A stretch of 64,000 nt of DNA, taken from the NCBI GenBank assembly GCA_018340375.1, contig JAFFJZ010000001.1:33844001-33908000 (forward strand), in the 5' to 3' direction. Both the position numbers and the translations under genes were made by a program. Below, in pieces: positions 1 through 12,364 of the stretch (the stretch's first letter is position 1; each line of letters begins with the position of its first letter). The notes beneath the pieces were generated by a model. The model was not told the origin of the DNA, did not search any database, and was given only the letters and a program-made list of their open reading frames with translations. The stretch comes from Gonatopus flavifemur (taxonomy: Eukaryota; Arthropoda; Insecta; Hymenoptera; Dryinidae).

Positions 1-299
1 TTCGTATACCGTAGAGAAAATCTGCCTCAAGCTTCATAAAATTATTATGAAACTTTTTACGTAACACAATTTATTGCATCTCATAATATGATATTAATGT
101 CAATAATATAATTCTCAATTTTAATATGATAATTTTTGTGAATTTGATAACACTGGCCTGAATTTTGAGAACTATCCCGGAGTAATTTTAGAGCACTGAA
201 TACGAAAACAACATCGTTTTTTATAACTTTTCATACATAAAATTCATCAATTATATACATTACATATGAAAATCATGTATGACTCCAATAAAAATATTT

Positions 300-924
300 C
301 TCTGCAAAACTCTACAAAATTCTGTGAATTTTTTCCGCATAACTGTTAGATTTCGGACACTTGGAGAGACTTTTGTAGAATTTTTTAAAGGAATTTTGCA
401 GATTTTTGTAAAGTATTATCCAGTTTTTTCCACAAATATTACTCCATAAATTTCTGCATTACTCTGCGAAATTTTACATAATTCCTCCAATCTCCGTAAT
501 ATTCTACGAATTTCTCCATAAACCCGTACAAAACTCGTTAAATCTCCATATTATATTGCGGACTCTTGTACATATTCCTGCATTCCTCTACAAATCTTTT
601 TCATTAGTCAACTCTGCAAATCAGTACGTTTTTCTCCACATCATACCAACAGAAGCATGCAGAATAAGTTCTTCCGGTATGATGCGAAGAAAAACGTACC
701 GATTTGCAGAGTTACATTTACCTTTCCATGTGAAATTCCACATTTCTTCCACCACAAGATTGGGCAGAAAACTCTGTATTGTTTTTGTATGATTCACAGA
801 AAAATGTAGAAATTTGCAGAGTTAACTTTATGTTTTCATAAAGAAATTCCGCATTTCTTCCACCGCAAGATTGTGTAGAAAACTCTGTATTTCTCTGCAA
901 GTATCAGTTTCAGAAAGGAGTGGA
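300..924. repeat. Degenerate old repeat with inverted and direct copies
   Basis: This stretch is made of loosely repeated motifs of the type CTCTGCAAA and GCAGAGTT. Two clear sub-structures are visible. An inverted repeat has arms at 611-648 and 675-712, ending in ACTCTGCAAATC and GATTTGCAGAGT. An imperfect direct duplication of about 80 bases has units at 702-780 and 812-891, both ending in GAAAACTCTGTATT. Similar motifs resume at about 3112-3380, so the element at 925-3111 appears to have inserted into this older repeat. Positions 1-299 hold nothing I recognise. Confidence 0.5.
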
Positions 925-1585
925 CCCTGGTAGAAATTCCCGCTAGTAAACTATGAGGCACTAATCAGTTTATCCTTTTCACTGGTGAGGCACTAATCGG
1001 GAAAATTTACCAGTACCTAGTAAGGGATGTAACGCTCTCACCAAAGAGGAACTAATCAGAAAAACTAAGCAGGTACTGGCGAGTAACTGATAAAGTACTT
1101 ATCAGTACCTCATATGGCGTTTATTAGTAATTAATAAAGCGTTGATCAATACCTCACACGGTGTTTATTAGTAACTGATGAAGCACCGAGGAAAATTATA
1201 AACAATCCCAATTATATAATACATGGATCATGATCGTATCAAGTTTCAAATGACTATAAAATCCCATTATTATCAGAATTGAAACTATTCATTACATTAC
1301 TTGAATAATCATGTTATTAACGATTCATCGTTTATTCGGTAAAAATATGTTGATTATTGCTCATTGATTGAGAAACTATAGATGTTGAATTAATTCTATA
1401 AAATATGCAGAAATTTTATTTGACTGTTATATTTAATATTTATGTCCATAATATACATATGTGCTATTTTGTTAATATATGTTTAAGAGGCTTTATAAAT
1501 TGACTTATTCGTTGACTTCATAAATAATTGTTCAAGATACAAAATTTTCCACTCATTTTCTTCTATTGTTCATGACTTGTAAGTA

Positions 1586-2676
1586 CACTGTAAAAAAATT
1601 TCACCGGAAAATACTGGAAGTCATTAACCTGTACATGTACCGGAAAATTTCAGCACATTTGTACTGCAAAAATTCAGTGCAAACGTTATGGAATTCCCGC
1701 ATCAAAACTGGAAATTTTCTGAGCCTCGGTACTGGAATTTTTCAGTACACGAGCTGGACTTTTCCAGGACATGTACTGGAAAATTAATGCTGAAAATATC
1801 CATGAAAATTGAAAAAAAATTGCTCACGCAAAGTGATTTTGCAGGGTCCTTGTGTTCCAAGATGATTGAGAAACTTTTGATCGTTCATTTGGATGGACAG
1901 AAACTCATGTCTACCTAACAAGATTTGAACCCACACTTTTCTACCTGCCTACCAACTGAAACCTAAGACCTAACCGATGAGCTATAGCGCGACATGTTGG
2001 AAGGCCAGCTTGGGTTACTACATATGCTTCATATCTAGAACACAAGAGGATAAGTCTTGGAAAAACCTCATATATCAATTTCATTGGCTACAATTACAAT
2101 TATTATTCAAAATCTCAATCAGGAAATTTTTAATATAAAGACTTGAAATTTTTCCTGCCAGAAATGACGAAGTCCAATAGAAGTGGAAAATTTCAGTGCA
2201 ACAGTGATTAAATTCCGTTGCATAGCAACTGGAAAATTCCATCACACGACCTGAAAATTGCAGTTCAAAACCTGTATAATTCAATTGCATAGTAACTGGA
2301 AAATTCCATCACAAAACCTGAGAATTGCAGTTAAAAACCTGTATAATTCCAGTATACCAACGATTAGGTTTTTTTTTCTAAATTCCAAATTTTTTCTCAA
2401 GTCCTTTTTGAGGGAATATTTTTTTTTGGTGCACAAGAACTATAAAATTGTAGTACGAGCCGGTAAAATTTTCGCGAAATCATGGCGAAATTTCAGTACA
2501 TCATCTCAAACTTGAAAATTCCAGTACAATGACTGAATTTTCAGTTATGCTTGGTAAATTTTCAGTAACGTAACAACAAAATCTCTGTACATGTACTGGA
2601 ATATCCATATTCCAGTACTAGCACTGGAAATTTCCAGTCCAGTTGCACAGTAAATTTCCAGTTTTTTTTTACAGTG
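1586..2676. mobile_element. 1.09-kb TA-flanked element, CACTGTAAAAAAA termini, copy 1
   Basis: The left end CACTGTAAAAAAATTTC (from 1586) mirrors the right end TTTTTTTACAGTG (to 2676), and both are flanked by TA (1584-1585 and 2677-2678). The interior repeats the words GGAAAATT, CCAGTAC and TGTACTGG in both orientations, giving it a diffuse palindromic character. A tRNA-like segment lies at 1912-1995 on the minus strand. No transposase is encoded; the open frames are short. A near-identical copy lies at 15059-16127. Relative to that copy this one has extra bases near 1608-1630. It is inserted within the element at 925-3111. Confidence 0.7.
1912..1995 (-). other. tRNA-like segment with A-box and B-box, inside a DNA element
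   Basis: Read on the minus strand, TAGCTCATCGGTTA (1971-1984) resembles the tRNA D-arm or A-box, and GGGTTCAAATC (1922-1932) resembles the T-arm or B-box, at a spacing only slightly longer than in a normal tRNA. I could not fit a clean cloverleaf, so this is a tRNA-derived relic or a SINE head, not a functional tRNA. The same block is present in copy 2 of the host element. Confidence 0.4.
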
Positions 2677-3111
2677 TAGATGAACTTTAAAAGTCCTTTT
2701 TATCCATGGAATGATTAGGAAATGAACATTTTTCACAAGGTCTGTCTCAGAGTACTGTTGTTAGATTTGCTTTCAATTCCATAGTGAATCTAGCAACAAC
2801 ACTGCCTCATTTAATAACAAGTGTGAATAATATTTTTCCATTACATCAATATTAAAACGCTCATCTTTCTTCATTTCGTGTATACACGCAATGAAAAGTT
2901 GCAGTTATTAAATAGTCTTATCCTATCATTACTAATTAGATCAACTCATTAAATAATTATAAATAAGTAACTCACTAGTTTTACCCAACCAACGCTAATT
3001 GGATCAAACTCATCAGTTACTAACTAGCACCTCGCTAGGTTTTTTCAATCAGTTTTTCCTCTTTCGTGGCTCATCAATCATAAGGAAGAACTTGCGACAT
3101 TTCTACCAGGG

Positions 3112-5395
3112 GAGTTTAGCGGAAAAAACTCTATGTTTTTTCGAAGATTCTCATATTTGATCCACCTCACGAGCACACAGAAAACTTAATTTCTCTCTAG
3201 GTATGCTTTGCAGAAAAATTTCTGCATCCGACTGAAATATGCGGAGTTTTAAAGAGATTCTGCAGAGTTTTCATGTAACACTGTGCACAAGAAATCCTCC
3301 ATTTCTCTCAACTGCTCACTCACGGAGTTCTTTAGAGAAACTATCAGAGTTTTTCAGAGAAATATTTCTATCGGGGAGAGAATGATATCGAGTGAATTAA
3401 TCCAAAAGCACTCCGAATCAGTTACCAAGTCTCGGGCACCAGATGAAAAAATTTGCTTTGTCGACCTGTGTAATTAATTCCTTACACTTCAGTAAGAAAT
3501 TCTAAAATATCATACTCTATATCAAATAAAAAAACTTTATATCCAAGGAATTTTCAATTAAATTGAGGAATTTTTCCAACGGTGTACGAATACGCTACAG
3601 CATTGCTCATTCATGAAAACAGTTTCGTATAGAACCTTTAAAAACTCTCTCCATTAGAATTTATGATTTTATGAAATATTTTATTCACCCCAGTACCCTC
3701 ACCATAAAAAAAAATCATTTCAACTGCACTTGTGATACGTCATTCTCAGGAAAATATAAAACTGCCGCAGTCAATTGAATTTTCAACTCACTTCAACTCT
3801 TCCTCACGACTTAGAATTCGACACATAAAAATTCGAATTATAATAAAGACATTCAAGTGAAGTTCATTCTCTTCTTTTTGTTTACGATGCTTCAAAAGTT
3901 CATGTTGAAGAGACCCGCTGGCCGTGTTCAAAACTATCCACACAGGGTATACTCTCAGATTTGAGGATAATATCAGACAACGACAATTACGCCCAACGGA
4001 ATTCACGATGGTAGATTTACATGGCGAATGGCCGACTACATATGACAATAGAATTCTAAATGAGAAGATTTTATCTGTTCAAACTGCGATTAAATTTCAG
4101 TTACTGGTTGCTTTTCGTCATTCGTAACCCCCAAGGATAATGCATTAGCGAGCATCCTGTGAATTGTGGATATTATAGAGAGAATGAAAGAAACTTTGAA
4201 CGTTTGAATGTTTGTAGGATGCAAACGTGGCTAAAAACTTGCTTGAATCGTCTTGTAACTGAGGGGGAAAGTGTGGGGGGGGGGGGGGTGACCGAGTTGA
4301 CGAGAACTATTGTAAAACTTCGGAGGATTTTCGACTTCATGGTTCGGAAACTGTACATCTATATAACCTTTTAGTTACGGCTACTTTTTGTAGAGTTGAA
4401 ATGTGAATCCTGATGAATTCGAATGATGAATGTACAATAATATTTTCAAAACCATTTGTAATACATTTGGTAAGAAATTCAACGCTTTTCGCAATTCCAG
4501 AACGATCAATTGAAATTCTTTTGATCAATCTTTATGTGTACACATTCTTACGATGCATCGTGGGAAACTGCACACTCGGATCGATGAATTTTCATTCACT
4601 TCGACTCGAATGAAATTTTATTAGATTCGATTAAATTCCTGTTGAAAATAGAAGCATAGAGGAAAGAGATAAGTGAAAAAAACTTTTGTGAAATTCGAAA
4701 TTCGGGGTATTCACAGGTATTAACAAGGTTTTGAAGTTTTCAGAACTTTTTGTGAATTCAATTTCGAGTAATTTCATCTGAATAATTCATTAAATGTAAA
4801 GAATGGATGGGAAATAAATGATTATGAAAGTATTTAAATGACTCGCTATCATCATTATTTCGAACATCACTCCCCAGTGCCCTGGGGACAAGTATATGAG
4901 CTTCTGCGTAATTAAAAATAAAAAACAACAAATTTTCTATTTCCCGCAATAATTTTCATCTATATCGTGTTTCCCGTTAACCGGAAAATATGGATTCTCT
5001 CGGTTTATATTGCGGGTACTTTCACTGTAGCTCACGTTGAATACAAATCGATGAAACTGATATCAAACAATGATAGAATATTGAAAATTTGATTCTACAT
5101 TTCACTGTATAGGATCAAACATTTGTACTTTATATTTGTATACTGATGAAAATTTCATACGTTCTCCGCAAAGGAAAATATGTAGTAAAATATCTTGTGA
5201 AGTACTTTTCAAATGGGAAATGGATATCATAAATGATAACAAAAGAATATACATTCGTCTTATAGTGCAACTGAAGAATTTATTCAAGGGAAGTGATGAA
5301 AAGTTTTCAATTTACACCCATTAGGTTTATCTGAAATAAAAAATTATTTCACGTACAGGGTATATCTCGGAACAAATTCCAAACCTTGAAGTGAG
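3112..5395. other. No gene seen; AT-rich spacer with a G14 run
   Basis: The first 270 bases continue the old repeat seen at 300-924. After that I see no gene and no clear element. A run of 14 G lies at 4275-4288. The short open frames here have no recognisable domains. Confidence 0.5.
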
Positions 5396-5576
5396 ACTCT
5401 CTAGAATTTTGAGAGTGAGATTTCACTCCTCAGCCAGTCAAAAGTGAGCTTGCGCATGTGGAAAAACTGTCCAAAAATGTATACAATTGTACAAGTGTCA
5501 TACAGTTTAAGACATTTTTTGGACGTGGGTGTCGAAATTTCGAGTGAAATTTCCACTCTTTTAGGGTGATAGTTTA

Positions 5577-5724
5577 CACAGTGAAAAATTCTGCGTCATT
5601 TTTCCATAATACACGTTTTGTGTAAAATATTCAACAGTTTTGTGTCAAATTAACATACAAAACTGTTGAATATCATACAAGAAAATGTGTATTATGGAAA
5701 AATGACGCAAAATTTTTCAATGTG
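5577..5724. mobile_element. 148-bp TA-flanked foldback MITE
   Basis: The ends CACAGTGAAAAATT and AATTTTTCAATGTG are inverted copies, and the arms continue inward through TCATTTTTCCATAATACAC and its mirror. TA flanks both sides (5575-5576 and 5725-5726). No coding capacity. It belongs to the window-wide group with TA|CAC...GTG|TA ends. Confidence 0.75.
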
Positions 5725-5735
5725 TAAAGTTTGAG

Positions 5736-5870
5736 CAGTGGCGGGGTGAGAGCTTGTCTGTCTTTCTTCAACTGACACGAAACAAAGGATAAAAGGCGGG
5801 AAAATCCCGCCTCTTATCCTTGTTTTCACGCGAATTGAAAGAGGATAGATATGTTCTCACCACGCTACTG
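5736..5870. mobile_element. 135-bp hAT-type MITE
   Basis: The ends CAGTGGCGGGGTGAGA and TTCTCACCACGCTACTG are inverted copies, with arms of about 65 bases meeting at GGCGGGAAAATCCCGCC. It is flanked by an 8-base duplication, AGTTTGAG (5728-5735) and GGTTTGAG (5871-5878), matching at 7 of 8. An 8-bp duplication with CAGTG-type ends is characteristic of the hAT superfamily. It is non-autonomous. Confidence 0.8.
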
Positions 5871-6373
5871 GGTTTGAGGTTAGGAATTCACACCCACTCC
5901 AATTCTAGAGTGAATTTTTCGCTGTAAAAGAGTGAGGGTTCACTCAAAACGAGTGAAAATCCCACTCGAAGCGTGATTTTCCACTCTTTTTCGGATTTAG
6001 AAAGCAGATAGCTAGGATCGGAATAAATGGTTTTCGCTGAATCGGAATTTTTGAAAGTTTTACCGAGAAACATATTCGAATTTGATAACTGGATCATCGA
6101 ATTTCGAAAGAAAAAGCATATAACGCAGTCCAACGAGAGTGAAGCTAGCAGCAATCAGCTACCACACCCGATTGATTCAACTTTCTGATTGGAATTGATT
6201 TTAACGTTTCCCATATCATAAATTCATTCAGGGGCTTTCAACTACACGGTTTGGCTACTCAAATATTGTATAAAACAATTCTATCAAAAGTTACATCAAT
6301 TGGCCGCTAGCTCGTCGCTATTAGCTTCACTCTCATGCACGGTCCGAAAATCTCGGTAGATCCCGCCTATTAT

Positions 6374-6557
6374 GTTGCTGAAGTTTGAATTGTTTATTGA
6401 AACTAATTAACAATCGAATCACATAATATCCAAATATTGAAGCCCAAAAATCTTGGGGTAAATTATTCAAACGATGTTTCCAGTGACAAAGAGTTGATTC
6501 GAGAAGATATGTAACGATGATTTATCAGTTTCTATGAACGATTCAAACTTCGAGAAC
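6374..6557. mobile_element. MITE with GCTGAAGTTTGAATYG termini
   Basis: The left end TGCTGAAGTTTGAATTG and the right end ACGATTCAAACTTCGAGAA are inverted copies of about 26 bases. The same end recurs at 38433 and, reversed, at about 35650-35683, so this is a dispersed family. No coding capacity. Confidence 0.6.
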
Positions 6558-8216
6558 ATCCTATTATTCATTAATTTCCCTGAATTCCTTCAATAGAAAA
6601 TGCATTTTTCATGGGTAATATGAACTATATTGAATCATATATAAATTATATACAATTTAAAAAATTTCTCCGCTCGAGTATAACAATTTTTGAAGATGAA
6701 TTGCAATTGACAAACTATTCTTAAAAATTCACCCTTGAATTCATGACCAAAATGTATTAATTATCCTAAATTACCATTTGTGGATCAAGTGAAAAATATT
6801 TTCTATCTTTAATCGGATTATCATCATAGTAAAAAACATAAAATAATCAACCACAAAAAGAAAATATACTTCTTCATACAAAACTATCCGAGCAATCTAA
6901 TTTCTTTTGTTAGCTCCAGAGTTTTCAAATGTTTCTGCCGGAGTACGTCCTTATCATTCATAAGAGAACAGGTAATGCGTCTGCAAGAAATATGGCACCG
7001 AGTTTTTCTGTTCACGGCAAGTACTATCTCATACGTATGTATATACATGCATACGTTCATAAACGAACATTTTATGCGATAAGAATGAGGATATATGAGA
7101 TATTTGACTAAGAGAAATCGCTAACGGAAAAGCGTTAGCGATCAAGAGGTTGAAGGTATAGGATAAATGATATTGTCGTAGATCTCATCGTGAATGATGA
7201 AACACACAGCACTTTATGAACGTCAAGTTCTGAAATAGCTTGCCTCAAATTTCTCCCTCATAAGTTTCGAATTAGGAGACACAATGTGTACGATAAAGGG
7301 TCGAGTTTATTTGTAACTTGTCCAGTGGTGTCAACAAATTTCAAACGATCGTCCCTTTCCAGCTAACGCAAATATTCCGATCCACTACAGTATCAACGAT
7401 CATGTACATCAGTCATATCCGTCAGTTGTGAATGTAGGTCATGGATTTTTCTGCAACACCAACCGATCTGACAGTCCACTCCTCCTCCTCCAGCATCGTT
7501 ATATCCAATATTAATCTGGCTGTTTGAAAACACGGAAAGAATATTATTTTATAAATTACGATGTTGAAATCATAGCACAGGACCATACTTGAAAAAGCAG
7601 GAATTGTCAAATGTTTGAAAGGAATACTGCTGTTATAACCTTTCTTTTTAGGAGTTAACATCGTAATATTCGACATAATTCAATCAAAAAACAACACAAT
7701 TCACGATGTTAAATTTTGAATAGGCTGATTTTGCAGTATAATCCTCCTTCAAGATTTCCACATCGTAATATAGTATATAAGATAATATTTTTTCCGTGAA
7801 GAAGGTTTGAAGTACTACGCAGTGAATGGAATGCAAATCAACTGAAAATGCGAAAATTGCGGCTAAGCGACTCCCGCTTCGTCACATTTATGTTACGAAG
7901 TTGTTCATTTGCTTGAATTCTATAACGGAGAGTACGTGAAGTAGAAAATGATGAATCTGTGCAGACACGAATCATAGTTTCACATAGTGATGCAACTCGA
8001 GTCACAATTCACTCGTGCATCCGTGTTGAATTTTTATATCACTGGAGTCTCGGATATCAATTCTAATTATTGAGTCAAGCACAAAAAGCAAGTATACGGG
8101 TTGGCATGAAAATCAAATTACACAGTTGAAGACGCATGAGTTGCGTGAATAGAACCGTACACCTATTTTTTGTTGGAACTTTTAAAAATTATTTACATAT
8201 CTGATATATATGTATG
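6558..8216. other. No gene seen; one small perfect hairpin
   Basis: The only structure I see is a short hairpin at 7117-7142, ATCGCTAACG paired with CGTTAGCGAT around a 6-base loop. There is no run of T after it. The short open frames here lack recognisable domains. Confidence 0.45.
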
Positions 8217-8320
8217 CATTGAGAAAAGGGCAATTTGGAGGTTCAGTGAATAGTAATATATTTGATCGGTAAATCTGAATATTACTGAACTGTTAGCGAT
8301 ATTTCACGAAATTTCAAGAA

Positions 8321-8524
8321 ATATTACTGAAATTTTGCTTTACATTACTCAGTGTTCTTCAATCGTTCTTATATAATACAATATTTATAGTCAAACTCGC
8401 TATGTATCACACAATTCCTAAACGTTCAGTAATTGAGTGACGCATAGCAAATTTGGCCATGAATATTGTAACATATAATAACGATTATGGAACACTGAGT
8501 AAGGTAAAGCAAAATTTCAGTAAT
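8321..8524. repeat. Palindrome (foldback) of about 200 bp
   Basis: The arms at about 8321-8400 and 8445-8524 are inverted copies, with words such as TATTACTGAAATTTTGCTTT on the left and its mirror on the right. The centre is about 45 bases. It could be a separate MITE inside the outer element at 8217-9925. Confidence 0.6.
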
Positions 8525-8879
8525 ATTCAGATTCATCGCAGGGCATATTCTAAGGAAATTTGAGAACTAACCAAATTCTAAAAAACTCGATTTCTAAAAA
8601 TAAAAAGGAAAATATTTGTATGACAAGTAGTTCTTGAATTATTTAATACTTCTGTAATTTTACTTTTGGCATGGAGTCTTATTTTTTCAGAATGAATATT
8701 ACTACAAGGGCAATATTGGATACTCGATTTAAAAAAAGAAAAAGAAAGAAGAAAACATTTCACTGGAAATTAGAACTAACCGTTCTTACATTTTAGAACG
8801 CATCGTTTTCTTTTAGAACTCACTTTTTGGTAAGAACTGACACTTATAATATGTTATGTCCTGATTTATCGAACAAGTA

Positions 8880-9881
8880 CACTGAGAAAAATCACATAGT
8901 TTCTGTAACTAAATGCTAGTCACGGCAGTAAAATAATTAATTCATATATCAGACAGCCAGACTTTTATTCAAATCAACGCACTTTGTTTAGTTAGTTGGA
9001 TTTAATTGGAATGAGTAAAACATCCACGTCTCACAAATAAATATTCTGACGTTGTGACAAGCAAATATTTCAATCGAATCAAGATGCTATTTCAACTAAA
9101 TTATTTAGTTGATAAAATATGATTGTACAGAAATATTGTTAGCTAAATATCTACTAGGAATCACTAAACAACCTCACCAGAAATGACTCCAGTAATTCTC
9201 TAGGTTATTACAAGTTTTTGCTAGGCCTTGAAATTCCCTCACAAGGGTATCGCAAGTTCTTGCAAGGCCCAGAGAATAACTAGAGTGATTTCTGCTGAAG
9301 ATATTTTAGTCAGGAGAGATTATGAAAAATTTTCTGGATTTGCACTTGCTCGATATTTCAGCACAATTCAACTGCATAAAAAACGATTTTGTACTAATAT
9401 TCTGCAGATAAAACGATCACGGAACCGATAAACCAATGAAATTGAAAACTTTTGCTATGGAGTGATCTATTCTTCCAAAAATGAAATCTAGAATTCCGTA
9501 TCGCCGTTACACGCGGTTGCAGGCGTGTCGTTGAAAAGTAAGCATTAATGGAAATGCCAGTGAAAAAATTGAAAATGATGAGATGGTAGTCAGCGCCTGC
9601 GTAATCAGATTCTATTTGCTAAGGAACTCATTTGAATGAATATTTTAAGTTGCATTGAATGAACATTTTTGAAATGAAACAATTTATTCAACGCACATAA
9701 ATTGTTAGTTGTCACAAATGAATTACTTATGCTACTATTAACTAAACTTCTTTACTTAAAATGAATAGACGTTGAATCATTGTTTTCGCTAACGCAAACA
9801 AATTTTTATTTGTATCAAATGAACTAAAAGGTTATTAACTACAGTATTTTTGCTCACGCAATTAAGCGATTTCTCTCAATG
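8880..9881. mobile_element. 1.0-kb TA-flanked element, CACTGAGAAAAATC termini
   Basis: The left end CACTGAGAAAAATC and the right end GATTTCTCTCAATG are inverted, with TA on both sides (8878-8879 and 9882-9883). The interior contains AACTAAA, TTAGTTG and TCAACTAAA words like those in the elements at 19445 and 29192, so these look like one family with different lengths. It carries a nested MITE (9176-9294). No transposase seen. Confidence 0.55.
9176..9294. mobile_element. 119-bp MITE with CCAGAAATGACT termini
   Basis: ACCAGAAATGACTCCAGTAA on the left pairs imperfectly with TTACTNGAGTGATTTCTGCT-like sequence on the right (about 21 of 26 bases). Size and end sequence resemble the elements at 14441-14566 and 24791-24909. 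Confidence 0.55.
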
Positions 9882-9925
9882 TATATTACTATTCACCGAA
9901 CTTCCAAATCGCTCTTCTCTCAGTG

Positions 9926-11228
9926 TGCCTGATTAGATTATCTCAAGAGTTTAAAATTCAAGTGAGATAAGCTGAAATTCAAATTGTTACACAACTTTAT
10001 CTCTCGTGGAATGAAAAGCAAATCGAGGAGAAAAAAACCAGAATATTGTGTTTCAAGAACAAGAGACGCAAAGAAAAGAAAGACGAATTACAACCGACAA
10101 AAGTGGTTTCAATTGCACGCGGAGCGACATAAAGATAGTATTCTTCAATATGGAGAATAAAAGTTTCCTGCTAGATTCTATACCAAATGAGGGTACACAC
10201 AGGAATACCTTCTTTTTGTGCAATTTTCATCTTCCTGCAGGTTCTTTTGATCTAACTACCTTTTCTTTCCAACTTGTTTACATAACTTCCCATTCATTCC
10301 ATTCCAGATTTTTTGAAAAGGAAATCTTCCTCAGTGGTTTTTCTTTCCCCGAGAAGTTCTCGGTAACTTTTCCCTTTTGATAAATTTTTTCCCATGATTT
10401 TTCATTCGATGAGAGATGTAAACAAAATGACATCCTTTTAATTAATATATTAACACAGCAAATGATAAAAGTTGACGTATATTCCTAAGAACGACCAGAG
10501 AAAATTTGATCGATCCACTCGATTGGATTTTCTTATGAAATTCGTTTCGAAAATAGTTCCATCTGCTTTTCTAGGTGGAAACAAATCTATTCAACCGTAC
10601 CTCGATACTGGTTTAATCTTTCAATCGTTACCTCGAGGAAATTAATGACTACTTGGTTGAACGGTTTTTACGACGTTAACCATAATTGTAAAAGTCTGCA
10701 AGTATAGAGTTGTGGCATGTTTCCATTCCGGTTCGAGAGAACTATTCACCGTTAACGGTCTTTTTCCATACGCAACGATCCTGAAAGCTCAAAGTCTGGA
10801 GATTCCAGGAAGAAAACACTATTGTGCTGTGAGAACTAGAAGCGTGAGAAGGGGATAATGGAATCGATCGGAGGAACTTTTTCCATATGAACGCATTTCG
10901 ACGTATGAATGAACATCCAATTTTATCCGGGAATTTTCGAGTGTTTTGTTCGGTTCATATTTTCTACGCAAACGATGCGTATAGATGAAATGAATATATC
11001 ACTTATACACTTCACATTCGTTGGATGCTCATTATATGCTCTTTACATATGCTGATATTCGATCGAAGGTATGTTTGGTGTCGAGGTTAATTACAAGTTG
11101 ATAAACATTTTTAATGTAGATAGATTGTGACGGGAGCTCATTAGAATTATGTATACTACGACTTTAATAAACAACACGGGATGAGAAAAAAATTGAATCA
11201 AGCATCTGAGAATTTAAGAAACGATGTA
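9926..11228. other. No gene seen
   Basis: AT-rich sequence. A 110-codon open frame at 10048-10380 has phenylalanine- and serine-rich composition typical of chance frames in AT-rich DNA, and no recognisable domain. Confidence 0.45.
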
Positions 11229-11530
11229 CAGCGTTTTTGATGTTCCGTTCCGGAAAAAATGTTGCATCACTATTTGACGGTAACAGAAAAATAAAAAATT
11301 TCTCCTGAAAATTTAAAAAATGTGACTAATTTTTGACAGTAATTTTTTCTAAATTTTAAGAAACATAACTAAATTCTCAGAATACGCTCCGAAATTCAGT
11401 TGAAATTCCCTACAACTCAGTAAAATTTACCTGGAAATTTAGAAAAAAGTGACTGTAAAAATTACAGTCACATTTCCTAAATTGTCAGGAATTTTTTTGA
11501 AAAAGCATGTCAGTAAAAAGCGCTGATATT
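11229..11530. repeat. Degenerate inverted-repeat element
   Basis: CAGCGTTTTTGATG near 11229 mirrors AAAAAGCGCTG near 11520, and internal words (ATGTGACTAATTTTTGACAG against CTGTAAAAATTACAGTCACA) are also inverted. Identity is low, so this is probably an old MITE. The stretch 11531-12360 shows nothing beyond a short GA run near 12018. Confidence 0.35.
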
Positions 11531-12364
11531 TGATGAATTTTATGTTCAGTAAACTGAAAACTGAAAATTGTCAGACGTTTGGAATAATCGAGCAAAATAT
11601 AGAACCTCATTCATAATTCAAGAAGTTTGAACTTATTGATGACAATAGCAGTATTTGTTGTGATAACAATTCACACAATAACACACAAAGTTCTTCTTTG
11701 TGCAAAATATAATTACCCTAATAGTTTGTTTGTTGGAAAACCAAATTAGATACCGTAAAACGAGGGGAATAGGATCATTTTGGGGTAACAGGTTTCTCCT
11801 TCACTCAGAGAAGATGTTGTAACCTTTCTTCCTTTTATAATTGCACAACTAGTTTAATGAAAGGAGATACACTCATATATCAATATGATGAATAAGATAT
11901 TAAGATTTATTATAAAATCTTCATTGAATTAACATTTTATGTTACATTATAGTAATGAGAGATATACATATGGGTATAAATGAAGGTACGTTCACGATTT
12001 CACGTTCACTATCTCAAAGAGAGAGAGAGAATTTGTTCATTAGTGGAGAGAGGATACCTTTCTGTTGGATTCAATAGCCGATCCTTGTCACCTGGATATT
12101 TAATAGATCCTTTGGAATTCCACGTTTGATTGAAGCCTGGCTCCCTTTTATAAATTTTCGTCTTAGACAGCCATGTTTTCTAGTTTAGGTCTTGATATTC
12201 AGTCTTGGTTTTTATCTTATAACTTTCCCATTGTCTAATTTAGTGAAGTTTCGATCAATGGACTATCATTACGTTTTGACTCAATGACGGATCAAGCTTG
12301 AATCCTCGTCTCTTCCTCGAGATCGTTCCTCAACGGGTTTACCAGGTCATTCAATATGTCCGTA

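Larger units (their letters stand above)
925..3111. mobile_element. CCCTGGTAGAAAT-ended non-autonomous DNA element, interrupted
   Basis: The left end CCCTGGTAGAAAT (925-937) is the exact reverse complement of the right end ATTTCTACCAGGG (3099-3111). Inside the left end, units containing AGGCACTAATC, AGTACCT and AGTAACTGAT recur several times, for example GTTTATTAGTAA at about 1115 and 1161. Related motifs occur inverted near the right end (about 2960-3060), so the subterminal regions are iterated. No coding capacity is visible. The middle is occupied by a younger TA-flanked element (1586-2676). I saw no clear target duplication. The end resembles those of five shorter elements in this window (9176, 14441, 23250, 24791, 58477). 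Confidence 0.55.
5396..6004. mobile_element. ACTC-rich MITE carrying two nested foldback elements
   Basis: The left end (ACTCTCTAGAATTTTGAGAG) and the right end near 5970-6004 form an imperfect inverted pair, and the body is rich in GAGTGAAA and TTTCACTC words. A shorter relative without insertions lies at 27953-28181, which defines the family. Two younger elements sit inside, at 5577-5724 and 5736-5870. The original element would be roughly 320 bases. Confidence 0.6.
8217..9925. mobile_element. Outer CATTGAG/CTCAGTG-ended element with nested insertions
   Basis: The sequence at 8217-8260 (CATTGAGAAAAGGGCAATTT and onward) is an inverted copy of 9882-9925 (ending CGCTCTTCTCTCAGTG), an arm of about 44 bases. 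An inner TA-flanked element (8880-9881) begins and ends precisely so that removing it brings the right arm back to the body, which supports nesting. A separate palindrome occupies 8321-8524. Confidence 0.5.

Noticed and set aside
7117..7142. Perfect hairpin as a transcription terminator
   Set aside because: No gene upstream and no T-run after it; this kind of terminator is bacterial.
10048..10380. 110-codon open frame
   Set aside because: No domain; Phe/Ser-rich second half; consistent with chance in AT-rich DNA.
11760..12360. Additional degraded element upstream of mariner copy 1
   Set aside because: No inverted or direct repeats beyond a short GA run; nothing to support a boundary.
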